37,480 nucleotides of DNA from CAZIFG01 sp964539135 (GCA_964539135.1 CAZIFG010000019.1:1-37480), one strand, 5' to 3'; positions 8,541-16,990 are shown, numbered from the stretch's first letter. Program-made: numbers and translations. The notes: generated from the sequence alone by a model not told the origin.

Positions 8541-9257
8541 CTAAAATCGCTTTAATAAGCGATACCGCACCCGAATATCCCGGTAAATGGGAAATAGAGC
8601 AATCCCCGTTAAAATAGCACCCAAAAGAACCAAAGTACTCAAACCAAATACATTCGCAAAAAGGTACGCACCTGAAATTCCACCACAAAAAAAGGAAAGA
8701 AAAATAATCCCTAAAACCTTAAACCGAGTTAAATCATAAGATTTAAAAAATAAAATCTTACCACATTCAAGCCCCAAATCTGTAATAACGCCCGTCATGT
8801 GAGTCGCGCGCACTTCCGATCGAGATAATTCACTCACCGTTGCATTTTGAATCCCCATAGAAAAAAACAATCCCCACAATAAAAATTGAGAAAAGTTAGG
8901 ATTATATAAAGAATTTAGACCCAAAAAAATTAAGACAAGACCACTTAAAAATAACGCAAACGCATACTGTGAATGTAATTTAAATACCCGTGCAATTTGG
9001 ATCAATAAAGACGTTAAAAAAGCCCCTAAAAAAAAGACAAAAACAAATAAGCACGCTTTATAAAAAACAGAATAATGTCCCAAAACAAGGGCATCCGCAC
9101 TACCCGCCACTTGCCCCGTAATATGAGACGTATAACGCCCCACATATAAAAACCCACCCGCATTAACAGCGCCCGCTACAAACGCACACACCCCTCCCAA
9201 GACCACATTACGTGAAGCCGTTCGTTTATCTGCTGTTAACTTAAAAATGCGTTTCAC
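8541..9257 (-). CDS. YoaK/DUF1275 family membrane protein
   Basis: 238 residues starting at GTG 9257. The opening 'GGVCAFVAGAVNAGGFL', then 'TSHITGQVAGSADAL', and the central 'GIQNATVSELSRSEVRATHMTGVITDLG' are the signature of the DUF1275 (YoaK) family of six-helix inner-membrane proteins. Hydrophobic segments fall near residues 18-38, 65-88, 95-113, 120-136, 180-202 and 205-222. Function is not established; a transport role is often guessed. The gene stands 41 bases upstream of the glyoxalase-fold gene on the same strand, and both could be read from one message, although the downstream gene has its own ribosome-binding site. Confidence 0.9.
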   Translation of the reverse strand: MKRIFKLTADKRTASRNVVLGGVCAFVAGAVNAGGFLYVGRYTSHITGQVAGSADALVLGHYSVFYKACLFVFVFFLGAFLTSLLIQIARVFKLHSQYAFALFLSGLVLIFLGLNSLYNPNFSQFLLWGLFFSMGIQNATVSELSRSEVRATHMTGVITDLGLECGKILFFKSYDLTRFKVLGIIFLSFFCGGISGAYLFANVFGLSTLVLLGAILTGIALFPIYRDIRVRYRLLKRF

Positions 9258-9342
9258 TTCAATATCGAATCACAGGCCCATCTAAAGATCAAGCATATTC
9301 AGATACATTAATAACAATGAAACAGATACCAAGCCACATTCA

Positions 9343-9370
9343 TTGAAAATAAAAAATTATACCCTATACT
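9343..9370 (+). promoter_or_regulatory. Promoter of the small membrane protein gene at 9406
   Basis: TTGAAA (9343-9348), 16-base spacer, TATACT (9365-9370), giving a leader of about 29 bases with GGAGG upstream of the ATG: the conventional arrangement, in contrast to the short-leader genes nearby. Confidence 0.6.
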
Positions 9371-9405
9371 AAAAGATAAGAAAAATAACATTTGGAGGCT
9401 AAAAC

Positions 9406-9813
9406 ATGAAAAGTAGATTACTTGCAACCGCTGGAATTTCCGTTGCATGGATGGGATTAGATTTTGTCATACATGGCAAACTGCTCGCAAATCAGTATGC
9501 CGCGACAGCACAGTTATGGCGCCCTATGGCTGAAATGTGCCCCATGATCATGAATGGAACCACAATACTGGCAGCACTTGCATTTACACTCATTTATTGT
9601 CAAATGGTCGAAAATAAAACACTAAGAAAAGGCATAAAATTAGGCATTTTAGTAGGTCTTTTAATCGGCATAGGATCCCTCGCTTGCTATGCCTATATGC
9701 CTATCACCAAAATCATTGCCTTAGGATGGTTTGGCGCCAATTTCATTAAATTTACCGTTGCAGGCGCCATTGTCGGCAGCTTGGTTAAAAAGAATCTAGG
9801 CGACAAAGCATAA
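9406..9813 (+). CDS. Small four-helix inner-membrane protein of unknown function
   Basis: 135 residues with hydrophobic segments near 5-22, 48-66, 78-98 and 104-125. The N-terminal region 'GLDFVIHGKLLANQYAATAQLWRP.AEM' recalls a conserved family of small proteobacterial membrane proteins, but I cannot name it with confidence; a DUF1761-type relation is possible. The start is well supported: TTGGAGG lies seven bases before ATG 9406 and a promoter lies at 9343-9370. It is a single-gene unit, with a hairpin at 9825-9863 immediately after it. Confidence 0.75.
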   Translation: MKSRLLATAGISVAWMGLDFVIHGKLLANQYAATAQLWRPMAEMCPMIMNGTTILAALAFTLIYCQMVENKTLRKGIKLGILVGLLIGIGSLACYAYMPITKIIALGWFGANFIKFTVAGAIVGSLVKKNLGDKA

Positions 9814-9824
9814 ACACCGGCCCT

Positions 9825-9863
9825 TTATAAGGGGCTATCCAAAACACAGGAAGCCCCTTATAA
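9825..9863. terminator. 12-bp perfect inverted repeat between the membrane protein and pirin genes
   Basis: TTATAAGGGGCT (9825-9836) is exactly complementary to AGCCCCTTATAA (9852-9863), with a 15-base loop. It lacks a long T-run, so termination is possible but not assured. The right arm contains most of the TATAAT -10 box of the pirin gene, so cruciform extrusion or read-through could also affect that promoter. Confidence 0.45.
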
Positions 9864-9864
9864 T
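9859..9864 (+). promoter_or_regulatory. -10 box of the pirin gene
   Basis: Perfect TATAAT followed by only six bases (GCTCCC) before ATG 9871; no Shine-Dalgarno sequence. The expected start of transcription is the A of the start codon. No good -35 is visible. Confidence 0.5.
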
Positions 9865-9870
9865 GCTCCC

Positions 9871-10563
9871 ATGACCATCATCATCCGAAAAAGTAAGGAA
9901 AGAGGCCATGCCGACCATGGGTGGCTAAAGAGTGCGCACACGTTTTCATTTGCCAATTACCATGATCCGAAGTGGATGCACTTTCGTGCGCTACGTGTCA
10001 TTAACGACGATAGAGTTGCTCCAAAAAAAGGCTTTGATTTTCATCCACACAACACCATGGAAATCATCACCTATATGATTAAAGGCAGCCTCACGCATCG
10101 CGATAATTTAGGCAACGAAGAGGTCATTCACGAAGGCCAAGTCCAAATCATGAGCGCCGGATCCGGCATCATTCACAGCGAGTACAATGAAACAAACGAA
10201 CCCTGTCACTTACTCCAAATCTGGATACTCCCAAACGAAAAAAGTGGCACCCCTTATTACAAAATTTTCACCCCTGATCATCTAGAAAAATGGGGCCTCG
10301 CCGCCTCCGAAAACGGTCAAGACAATGCTGTCAAAATACGACAAAACGCTCAGCTTTATATCCTCAATTCGGGCGCTCTAAGCGACATAGATCTACCTCA
10401 AACCACTCAAAAGCATGCCTGGATCCATATCGCCACAGGTAAAGTTAAAATAGGGAATCTAGATCTAGAAGAAGGGGATGCCATAGGCCTCACTGCACCC
10501 CATGAATTCAGCCAAATGGCATTCATAGAACCGTCTAAAGTCCTGGTCTTTTATCTGGATTAA
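9871..10563 (+). CDS. Pirin family protein (YhhW-like)
   Basis: 230 residues, the usual length of bacterial pirins. Two cupin domains; the N-terminal one has the metal-binding set His58, His60 ('FDFHPHNTMEI'), His102 and Glu104 ('GIIHSEYNE'). The surrounding blocks 'GHADHGWLKSAHTFSFANY' and 'FRALRVINDDRV' are family signatures. Escherichia coli YhhW shows quercetin 2,3-dioxygenase activity in vitro; the physiological substrate here is unknown. The stop TAA (10561-10563) overlaps the stop of the convergent photolyase gene by three bases within TTAA, so there is no room for a terminator between them. Start supported by the N-terminal family pattern; probably leaderless. Confidence 0.93.
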   Translation: MTIIIRKSKERGHADHGWLKSAHTFSFANYHDPKWMHFRALRVINDDRVAPKKGFDFHPHNTMEIITYMIKGSLTHRDNLGNEEVIHEGQVQIMSAGSGIIHSEYNETNEPCHLLQIWILPNEKSGTPYYKIFTPDHLEKWGLAASENGQDNAVKIRQNAQLYILNSGALSDIDLPQTTQKHAWIHIATGKVKIGNLDLEEGDAIGLTAPHEFSQMAFIEPSKVLVFYLD

Positions 10564-11969
10564 AGAGACGCATAGGCGTCTAAAGCCGCTAGTCTAGACT
10601 CTGAAAGAGACACAATAGGATAGGGGTAATCATCACCCAGTACAATACCTGCTGTATTCAAAACAGAAACAGGCGCTTCCCAAGGTTTAAATAAAAACTT
10701 CAGAGGTAGATCTTTCAACTCAGGTAAAAATAGACGAACATAAACACCCTCTGGATCAAATTTTTCTGCTTGAGTCACTGGATTAAAAACACGAAAGTAG
10801 GGCGCTGCATCCGCACCAGATCCAGCCACCCATTGCCAGCTGGCACTATTATTAGCCAAATCCGCATCCAAAAGACAGTCCCAAAACCAAGCAGCTCCCA
10901 AACGCCAATCCACTTGTAAGTTTTTAACCAAAAAAGAGGCCACAACCATACGCACTCTATTGTGCATAGACCCAGTCTCCCACAATTCGCGCATCCCAGC
11001 ATCGACAAGGGGATAGCCTGTTTTGCCCTGCTGCCAAGCCTTTAAATACGTCGGATGAGACTTCCAAGGAAAAGCATCAAATTTAGCATTAAAATTTTGA
11101 GTTGGAAGAGCTGGAAAATGATATAAAAGGTAATAAGAAAATTCACGCCACGCCAACTGTTTAAGAAAGCAGTCCACATCCGCCGTAGGTGCATCTACAG
11201 AATGGGTTTGAAAATAATCCCAAACCTGATGTGGGGATAAAAGGCCAAAATGAAAAGCCATCGCCAATTTAGAAACACCTAAGCGACTGGGATAATTCCG
11301 AAAGTCCTCGTATCTCACAAGCCCTGTAGACACAAAGCGTAGAAACTGAGCCCAAACCTCTGTTTCGCTAAATACAGCGTGAGGCGTCAGTTTATCCTGC
11401 CAAGACGCTTTAGAAAAAAAAGACGCCCGAAAAGAAGCCTCAGCATCCTTTAAAAAGGAGGCCTTCTCAATAGAAGGAAACAACTCTCGAGGCGGCTCAG
11501 ACTGTAAGCACCCCCGATTATAATAGGGCGTAAATACCTTATAGGGCGTCCCATCCGATTTTAAAACCGCCCAAGGCTCCCATAATAAGAAGGCATTAAA
11601 GGTAAAAATAGCAATGCCCTGAGCAGATAAAGTTTCCATCAAAAGAGAATCTTGTGCCAAGCGATAAGGCTCATAACATCGATTCCAATACACAGACCTA
11701 ATGTCATATTTTTGACACAAAGACAGCAAAATCGTTTCCGTATCTCCCGAATAAAAATGAAGATGTCCGCCTAAAGCGTCATTTAAATGTGTCAAAATAG
11801 AAGATAAGGCAAAACAAGTCGCAGCGCCTCGTTTAAAATCGCCTTGAGCGGCCTCATCCCAAATATAAACAGGCAAAACTTTTCCCGATTGTACGGCAGT
11901 CCAAAGCCCCGGATTATCTGCCAATCGAAGGTCTTGCCTAAACCAAAAAATACCGTTTGGAGTGCTCAT
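10560..11969 (-). CDS. phrB: Deoxyribodipyrimidine photolyase
   Basis: 469 residues, normal for class I CPD photolyases, which split UV-induced cyclobutane pyrimidine dimers using blue light. The N-terminal alpha/beta antenna domain opens with 'IFWFRQDLRLADNPGL'. The C-terminal helical FAD domain shows 'LAWREFSYYLLYHFP', 'TGYPLVDAGMRELWETGSMHNRVRMVVASFL', 'LGAAWFWDCLLDADLANNSASWQWVAGSGADAAPYFR' and 'FNPVTQAEKFDP', the usual FAD- and DNA-binding blocks. A TATACT -10 box lies seven bases before ATG 11969 with no Shine-Dalgarno site, so a leaderless message is likely. It converges with the pirin gene and their stop codons overlap. A cryptochrome role cannot be excluded from sequence alone. Confidence 0.95.
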   Translation of the reverse strand: MSTPNGIFWFRQDLRLADNPGLWTAVQSGKVLPVYIWDEAAQGDFKRGAATCFALSSILTHLNDALGGHLHFYSGDTETILLSLCQKYDIRSVYWNRCYEPYRLAQDSLLMETLSAQGIAIFTFNAFLLWEPWAVLKSDGTPYKVFTPYYNRGCLQSEPPRELFPSIEKASFLKDAEASFRASFFSKASWQDKLTPHAVFSETEVWAQFLRFVSTGLVRYEDFRNYPSRLGVSKLAMAFHFGLLSPHQVWDYFQTHSVDAPTADVDCFLKQLAWREFSYYLLYHFPALPTQNFNAKFDAFPWKSHPTYLKAWQQGKTGYPLVDAGMRELWETGSMHNRVRMVVASFLVKNLQVDWRLGAAWFWDCLLDADLANNSASWQWVAGSGADAAPYFRVFNPVTQAEKFDPEGVYVRLFLPELKDLPLKFLFKPWEAPVSVLNTAGIVLGDDYPYPIVSLSESRLAALDAYASL

Positions 11970-11976
11970 AATTTCA

Positions 11977-11982
11977 AGTATA
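11977..11982 (-). promoter_or_regulatory. -10 box of the photolyase gene
   Basis: TATACT on the minus strand, seven bases before ATG 11969. No convincing -35. Expected transcription start at or one base before the start codon. Confidence 0.45.
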
Positions 11983-12056
11983 AAAGATGTCCAGAGCTTT
12001 ATCTATAGACCAAAAATAACTGGATAAAAAAAAAGATAAATGGTACAAATACAAAA

Positions 12057-12773
12057 ATGGAATACCTCGTAAGTTATGAATTTTGGGCAAGTTTACTTGC
12101 TTTAACCGGATTAGAAATAGTATTGGGAATAGACAATCTTGTGTTTATTTCTCTTGTTGTAAGAAGTTTGAAAGCAGAGTATCGAAAAAAAGCCCAATAC
12201 ATTGGATTAGGGCTTGCACTCATGTTTAGAATCCTCATGTTACTCGGTATTGGCATCATCATTAAAATGACCGCGCCCTTTGTCACCATCTCTAATCTTG
12301 TTTTTTCAGGAAAAGATCTCCTGATGTTAGCCGGCGGACTTTTCTTAATTTATAAAGGAACATCCAGCATTCGTGAAGAAATCACAGGAGAGCAAAAAAA
12401 AGAATACAAAAGCATTACAGGGGGGCTCGCAATCAGCATCGCTCAAATTACCATCATCGACATCATCTTTTCATTTGATTCTGTTATTACCGCAGTGGGC
12501 TTAACCACACATATTGAAACCATTATCATTGCCATGAGCATTGCCATTTTTGTCATGCTAAAGTCTGCCAAATTTATTGGCGATTTTATTCACGACCATC
12601 CCACTGTTAAAATGTTAGCACTAGCCTTTGTCTTAATGGTCGGCGTCTTTTTAATAGGGGAAGGCTTTGGGGCTCATATCTCCAAAGGATACCTTTATTT
12701 TGGTATGCTCTTTTCACTGCTAGTGGAAGGACTCAATACCGTTGTTAGAAAAAAAATCCCACCCCCATACTAA
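12057..12773 (+). CDS. TerC family membrane protein
   Basis: 238 residues with about seven transmembrane helices. The key acidic-motif helices are present: 'GLEIVLGIDNLVFISLVV' near residues 18-35 and 'IIDIIFSFDSVITAVGL' near 138-155, the paired GIDN / FDS signatures of TerC proteins. Members include metal (Mn2+) exporters and tellurite-resistance-associated proteins; which ion this one handles is unknown. The gene stands alone. Upstream, TGGTACAAA could be a weak extended -10 box seven bases before the ATG. No Shine-Dalgarno sequence is visible, in line with other short-leader genes in the window. Confidence 0.92.
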   Translation: MEYLVSYEFWASLLALTGLEIVLGIDNLVFISLVVRSLKAEYRKKAQYIGLGLALMFRILMLLGIGIIIKMTAPFVTISNLVFSGKDLLMLAGGLFLIYKGTSSIREEITGEQKKEYKSITGGLAISIAQITIIDIIFSFDSVITAVGLTTHIETIIIAMSIAIFVMLKSAKFIGDFIHDHPTVKMLALAFVLMVGVFLIGEGFGAHISKGYLYFGMLFSLLVEGLNTVVRKKIPPPY

Positions 12774-12895
12774 ATCAAACGCTAGAAGCATCTGAAAAAA
12801 CATGATACCCTTTCTGGGGTCTAAAGAAAATGAATCTAATAACAAGACAAAAAAGTCAATTTAAAATCATCGCATCTCATACAAAAAGGATAGAA

Positions 12896-13837
12896 ATGAT
12901 AAAAAGAAAAGAAAATATGCCCGATATTACGGCAAGTAAACCCACTTCAATTGAATACCCTTTAGAAAAGGTGGGAATGAAAGGCGTTGCCATCCCCATT
13001 CAAGTTCCACAAAGTAACGGTTCTAGTTTAACGCTATACGCAAAAGCAGAACTCAAAGTAAATTTAGACGACCCCAAATCAAAAGGCATTCACATGTCCC
13101 GCCTCTTTACAGAGGCCACCAAAAAACTAAAAGAAAAACCACTCACTCACAGCCATGTACTCAACTTACTCGCTTCTTTTATAGATAGTCAGAAAGGATT
13201 AAGCTCTAAAGCCTTTATTACCTTGAGTTTTGAATACCCCTTCGAAAGACCTGCACTAAAAAGTGAATACAGCGGCATGCGTTACTATCCCGTTAAATTA
13301 AACCTAGAATACGACGCCAATAGAAAAAAAAGCACCTTAATAACAGAAGTGGTAATCACCTATTCCAGCACCTGTCCCTGTTCAGCAGCCTTATCCAGCC
13401 AACTCATTGAAGAAAAATTAAAACAAGCCTTTAAAGATCATCCCACACCGTCTTTCGAAGAGATTGCCAAATGGATGGGACAACCTGAAAATATAGGCGC
13501 AACACCTCATGCTCAACGCAGTTTTGCCACACTGAAAATAAAACATGCAGGTCCAGACGATAGTGCATATCTTGACAATTTAATTGAGCGCATAGAATCG
13601 ACGCTTAAAACACCCGTCCAAACCGCCGTAAAACGCGAGGATGAACAAGAATTTGCACGACTGAATGCAGAAAACCTCATGTTCTGTGAAGATGCGGCAA
13701 GACGACTAAAAGCGCTTTTCGAATCTCTACCTAACATTGCAGACTATAAAATTCATGTATCTCACGAAGAAAGTCTTCATGCTCATGATGCCGAAGCCAC
13801 CACCGTAAAAGGGGTAGAAGGCGGATTTAGAGTCTAA
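12896..13837 (+). CDS. folE2: GTP cyclohydrolase FolE2 (type IB)
   Basis: Converts GTP to 7,8-dihydroneopterin triphosphate, the entry step to folate and to queuosine. With the start at ATG 12896 the protein has 313 residues. The family blocks are clear: 'VGMKGVAIPI' near the N-terminus, 'KGIHMSRLF' (about 64-72), 'STCPCSAAL' with the catalytic-region Cys160 and Cys162, 'GATPHAQRS', and 'HEESLHAHDAEA' near the end. ATG 12896 was chosen because AAAAGGA is five bases upstream; an ATG at 12830 gives an unusual basic extension, and ATG 12917 is also possible. FolE2 can use metals other than zinc and often replaces FolE under zinc limitation; no zinc-regulator (Zur) site was recognised upstream. 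It overlaps the next gene by one base (TAATG), so the two are probably co-translated. Confidence 0.94.
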   Translation: MIKRKENMPDITASKPTSIEYPLEKVGMKGVAIPIQVPQSNGSSLTLYAKAELKVNLDDPKSKGIHMSRLFTEATKKLKEKPLTHSHVLNLLASFIDSQKGLSSKAFITLSFEYPFERPALKSEYSGMRYYPVKLNLEYDANRKKSTLITEVVITYSSTCPCSAALSSQLIEEKLKQAFKDHPTPSFEEIAKWMGQPENIGATPHAQRSFATLKIKHAGPDDSAYLDNLIERIESTLKTPVQTAVKREDEQEFARLNAENLMFCEDAARRLKALFESLPNIADYKIHVSHEESLHAHDAEATTVKGVEGGFRV

Positions 13838-14304
13838 TGAATTTAGCTGTACCCTCAACCCTCTGTTACGTTCAAACAGAGACACATACCCTCATGCTCA
13901 ACCGAAACAAAAAAGAAAAAGACATTCATTTGGGAAAATTTAATGGACTAGGGGGAAAATTCTTAGACGGAGAATGCCCAGAAGACTGCGTCCATCGAGA
14001 AGTAAAAGAAGAAAGCGGTCTCACACTGACAAACCCAAAAATCAGAGGCATCATGACCTTCCCAAAATTTAAAGACAATCTAGACTGGATCGTTTTTTTA
14101 TATACCGCAACTCAATTTTCAGGAGAACTGATAGAATGTAATGAAGGCAGTTTAGAGTGGATCGAAACCTCAAAGCTTAAGGAACTTCCGTTATGGGAAG
14201 GGGATTATCTCTTTCTAGAATGGCTTAAAAAAGACCAGTTTTTTTCAGCAAAATTCAATTATAGGGATAAAAAACTCGTAAGCCACAGCGTCACCTTTTA
14301 CTAA
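13837..14304 (+). CDS. Nudix hydrolase, 8-oxo-dGTPase-like
   Basis: 155 residues. The Nudix box is complete: Gly40, Glu46, then REVKEESGL (54-62), fitting GX5EX7REUXEEXGU. The sequence before it ('LMLNRNKKEKDIHLGKFNGLGGKF') resembles the MTH1/YtkD type that hydrolyses oxidised purine nucleotides; the exact substrate is inferred. Because it is translationally coupled to folE2 (shared base in TAATG), an alternative is hydrolysis of dihydroneopterin triphosphate, the FolE2 product, as some Nudix enzymes do (FolQ). The gene ends in CTAA, where its stop overlaps that of the convergent patatin gene. Confidence 0.88.
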   Translation: MNLAVPSTLCYVQTETHTLMLNRNKKEKDIHLGKFNGLGGKFLDGECPEDCVHREVKEESGLTLTNPKIRGIMTFPKFKDNLDWIVFLYTATQFSGELIECNEGSLEWIETSKLKELPLWEGDYLFLEWLKKDQFFSAKFNYRDKKLVSHSVTFY

Positions 14305-15455
14305 ACAACAGGATCCAAATAAAACGACTTTAATTCTTCTTTTTTAGCATAGGCATCTTCATAGCCTAAGGCCACCAATCGCGTTGTAAAAGAAGATTCA
14401 AACAACAAATAGCTAATCAAATCCGAAGACTCTCGACGCGTACCCACCCCTTTTAATAAATGACGCATCGTCTTAGGTAAATGCATGGCTTCCTGCGCCG
14501 CAATCGCCCCCACATCTTCTGTCGGACGAATAGAACACACTTTAATTTTGGAATAGTGCCCCATACGATCCACTCCCAATTGATCTAAAGTCTCATTCAT
14601 ACGCGACAAGCGTTCTAAATCCAAATCCACCGCATCTAAAAGAACAGAATTTAAGAGCATACTCAATACTTTCCCAATACTAGGGGTCATATTTTGGCGG
14701 GGTTTAACTTTAATCGCAGCTTGAGAACGCCCAACACCTATGACCAACAAACGCTTTGCGCCCATTTTAATGGCAGGACTAAACGGCGTATAGTTACGCA
14801 AACTCCCATCCCCAAAATACGACGCCCCTATTTTCATGGGCGGAAAAAGCATGGGAATCGCGGTAGACGCCATAATATGATTGGCATTAATTTTATGTTT
14901 AACACTAATCCGATTCATCCGTTTCCAAGTATTGATACTTTGATCTGCATGAAGAAAGGTCTCCGAAAACCCCGTAGAATAATTGGTCGCTTTAACTCCC
15001 AACCCAAAAAGTTTCAAGGTATCAATATTTTTTTGAATTTGAGTATAATCAATTTCTCGAGTCAAAAGCTCAAATAAAGGGGAGGTATCCAACAAAGACC
15101 GGGACACTTTTCGCTTTCCAAAAAGATTCCCCGTAGAAAGCTCCATCACAAAGGTCAGTCCAATTTTAAAAAGAGACCAAGAATCCACCTTAAAAACATG
15201 ATTGGGCTTAACCGTATCCCATAATTCACACAGTTTTTGAGTCGTATAATCCAATTCATGAATGCCTGCCGCCAAAAAAGCCGCATTAATAGCGCCCGCA
15301 CTATTACCAGTAATAATAGGGAAGGGATCCGAAATACCCCATTCTTTACACAATTCCGTAACAGCACGAATAGCACCTGCTTGGTAAGCGGCACGGGCAC
15401 CGCCTCCCGTAAGAACAAGCCCTGTAGGGGTAGAAAACTGAGTATGTAAAGGCAT
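14301..15455 (-). CDS. Patatin-like phospholipase (RssA-like)
   Basis: 384 residues. The oxyanion-hole stretch 'TGLVLTGGGARAAYQAGAIRA' (11-31), the nucleophile elbow GNSAG with Ser52, and the Asp of the catalytic dyad in 'YFGDGSLRNYTP' (Asp216, DGS in place of the common DGG/DGA) are all present. Patatin-like enzymes hydrolyse acyl groups from phospholipids; some are secreted by host-associated bacteria. There is no signal peptide, so a cytoplasmic or effector role is equally open. Its last ~90 residues after the catalytic core have no recognised motif. Promoter TTGATT-16-TATCCT lies just upstream with a six-base leader, so the message is probably leaderless. Its stop TAG overlaps the stop of the Nudix gene within CTAA. 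Confidence 0.9.
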   Translation of the reverse strand: MPLHTQFSTPTGLVLTGGGARAAYQAGAIRAVTELCKEWGISDPFPIITGNSAGAINAAFLAAGIHELDYTTQKLCELWDTVKPNHVFKVDSWSLFKIGLTFVMELSTGNLFGKRKVSRSLLDTSPLFELLTREIDYTQIQKNIDTLKLFGLGVKATNYSTGFSETFLHADQSINTWKRMNRISVKHKINANHIMASTAIPMLFPPMKIGASYFGDGSLRNYTPFSPAIKMGAKRLLVIGVGRSQAAIKVKPRQNMTPSIGKVLSMLLNSVLLDAVDLDLERLSRMNETLDQLGVDRMGHYSKIKVCSIRPTEDVGAIAAQEAMHLPKTMRHLLKGVGTRRESSDLISYLLFESSFTTRLVALGYEDAYAKKEELKSFYLDPVV

Positions 15456-15461
15456 AGATCA

Positions 15462-15489
15462 AGGATACCAAAACAGGCCTAGAAATCAA
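15462..15489 (-). promoter_or_regulatory. Promoter of the patatin gene
   Basis: TTGATT (15489-15484), 16-base spacer, TATCCT (15467-15462) preceded by TGG (extended -10). Six bases separate it from ATG 15455. It lies back to back with the queF promoter at 15508-15536. Confidence 0.6.
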
Positions 15490-15507
15490 GAGGAAAAATA
15501 AAAATAA

Positions 15508-15536
15508 TTGACGAGAGGATGTAAATTAAATAGTAT
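15508..15536 (+). promoter_or_regulatory. Promoter of queF
   Basis: TTGACG (15508-15513), 17-base spacer, TAGTAT (15531-15536), then six bases to ATG 15543. Expected start of transcription is the A of the ATG. This leaves no room for a preQ1 riboswitch in the leader. Confidence 0.65.
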
Positions 15537-15542
15537 AACAAA

Positions 15543-16310
15543 ATGGGAGCAACATCACAAAATCCACTGGGAAAAACCAGCCATTATCCAGAAAAATACC
15601 GCCCAGATCTTTTATTTAAAATCAAAAGAAAAGAAAGCAACAGGCCTTACCAAAACCACGGCATCGACAGATGGACCTGCTATGAACTATCCTGGCTCAA
15701 CGCCCAATCTCAACCGGAAAGTAAAATTGGAGTGCTAGAAATACCAGAAAGTAGTCCCTATATCGTCGAATCCAAATCCGTTAAACTCTATTTAAACAGT
15801 CTCAATTTCACTCCCTTTGAAAGTGAGGAATCACTTGCCAATACCCTAAAAAAAGACATTTCGACATGTATTGAAGCACCTGTTCACTGCAAAATCCTCT
15901 CCATTTCAGATCTATTAAACACACCCACACTTTCAAAAAATAGTCGATGTTTAGACACTAAGATTCACGAAAAAAATACCAAAAAAAATGTAAAAGAAAG
16001 CTTGTATTCTCATCATTTCAGATCGCGCTGTCCCGTAACACAACAACCGGATTGGGCCAGTATTGAAATCGCCTATGAAGGCCATAAAATACCTGAATCC
16101 GAACTCTACACCCTCATCACAAATGACAGGCAAAAAGAAGGCTTCCACGAAACCTGTATTGAAGCACTTTTTGATACAATTTTAAAACAATACGAATGCC
16201 AAAATCTCACTGTTTATGGCTATTTCACACGAAGAGGGGGCATTGATATCACTCCCATTCGATCCACACACACCAACTACCCCAAAGACAAACGCATCCC
16301 CAGACAATAA
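15543..16310 (+). CDS. queF: 7-cyano-7-deazaguanine (preQ0) reductase, long form
   Basis: NADPH-dependent reduction of preQ0 to preQ1, the last step before the modified base is put into tRNA as queuosine precursor. 255 residues in two tandem T-fold halves, as in the Escherichia coli-type (bimodular) enzyme of about 282. Visible blocks: 'WTCYELSWLNA' (44-54), the substrate-binding 'ESKSVKLYLNSLNFTPF' (76-92), 'SRCPVTQQPDWASIEI' with catalytic Cys163 and Asp170, 'FHETCIEALF' and 'YFTRRGGIDITPIRS'. The linker between halves (about 120-155) is shorter and Lys-rich. There is no Shine-Dalgarno sequence; the promoter sits right against the ATG. FolE2, the first enzyme of the same route, is encoded 1.7 kb upstream, but QueD, QueE and QueC are not in the window. 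Confidence 0.95.
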   Translation: MGATSQNPLGKTSHYPEKYRPDLLFKIKRKESNRPYQNHGIDRWTCYELSWLNAQSQPESKIGVLEIPESSPYIVESKSVKLYLNSLNFTPFESEESLANTLKKDISTCIEAPVHCKILSISDLLNTPTLSKNSRCLDTKIHEKNTKKNVKESLYSHHFRSRCPVTQQPDWASIEIAYEGHKIPESELYTLITNDRQKEGFHETCIEALFDTILKQYECQNLTVYGYFTRRGGIDITPIRSTHTNYPKDKRIPRQ

Positions 16311-16314
16311 AAAC

Positions 16315-16824
16315 TCAAGGCCCTACATGCACCCGTGTGGGATCCAAAATATAAGAGTGAAGCGCAAAGGCAACAGACTTAAAGCCAATCTCATCCCAAA
16401 CAATCTCAGACGGAGATACAAACTTAACATCAGACGTTTCATGTCCCATCACATAATCCGGAGATATCATATCAGCTAAAAAAATAAGATGGACCTGATT
16501 ACCAAATCCATTACTATAAACAGACAATAAAGACCGAATTTGAACCGAAATACCGGCTTCTTCCTGCGCTTCTCTCAAAGCCCCCTCTAAAACAGTCTCT
16601 CCATTTTCCATAAACCCTGCAGGCAAGGTCCACATGCCATACATAGGCTCAATATTACGCTTACACAAAAAAATCTTTTCCTCCCAAACAGGAAGAACAC
16701 CCACCACATTAATAGGATTTTGATAATGAATACGACCACAAGAAGGACAACAAAAACGGGACCTATCATCTAAGTCTGGAATCTTTGAAATGAGCGTAGT
16801 CCCACAATCTGAACAAAAAATCAT
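16315..16824 (-). CDS. Zinc-ribbon Nudix hydrolase
   Basis: 169 residues. An N-terminal zinc ribbon (Cys4, Cys7, then Cys26 and Cys29 in 'CCPSCGRIHYQNP') precedes a Nudix domain with a full box: Gly70, Glu76, REAQEEAGI (84-92). The arrangement, with 'NPINVVGVLPVWEEKIFLCKR' and 'YGMWTLPAGFMENGET', is that of small NUDT12/NudC-related proteins that probably cleave NADH, ADP-ribose or similar dinucleotides; the substrate is not certain. It converges with queF with only four bases between the stops. A TACTAT box (16836-16831) lies six bases before ATG 16824. CGGAG touches the ATG and is too close to act as a normal ribosome-binding site, so a leaderless message is plausible. Confidence 0.9.
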   Translation of the reverse strand: MIFCSDCGTTLISKIPDLDDRSRFCCPSCGRIHYQNPINVVGVLPVWEEKIFLCKRNIEPMYGMWTLPAGFMENGETVLEGALREAQEEAGISVQIRSLLSVYSNGFGNQVHLIFLADMISPDYVMGHETSDVKFVSPSEIVWDEIGFKSVAFALHSYILDPTRVHVGP

Positions 16825-16952
16825 CTCCGAATAGTACAGGAAAGCGATGAAAATAAAAAGAATAATAAATATTAGTTATTGATAGAATTAAAATATAACT
16901 ATATCATAGTAAATAAAAAAAGTTAAAAATTACGCACAAACCTGCATAGTAA

Positions 16953-16980
16953 TTGATATTTAAAATAGTTATGTCATAAT
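16953..16980 (+). promoter_or_regulatory. Promoter of the hypothetical gene at 16991
   Basis: TTGATA (16953-16958), 16-base spacer, CATAAT (16975-16980), ten bases before the ATG; the leader would be about four bases. A degenerate copy of the same sequence (TTGATA at 16879, CATAGT at 16905) lies 70-75 bases upstream. Confidence 0.55.
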
Positions 16981-16990
16981 CGAGAGTGAA

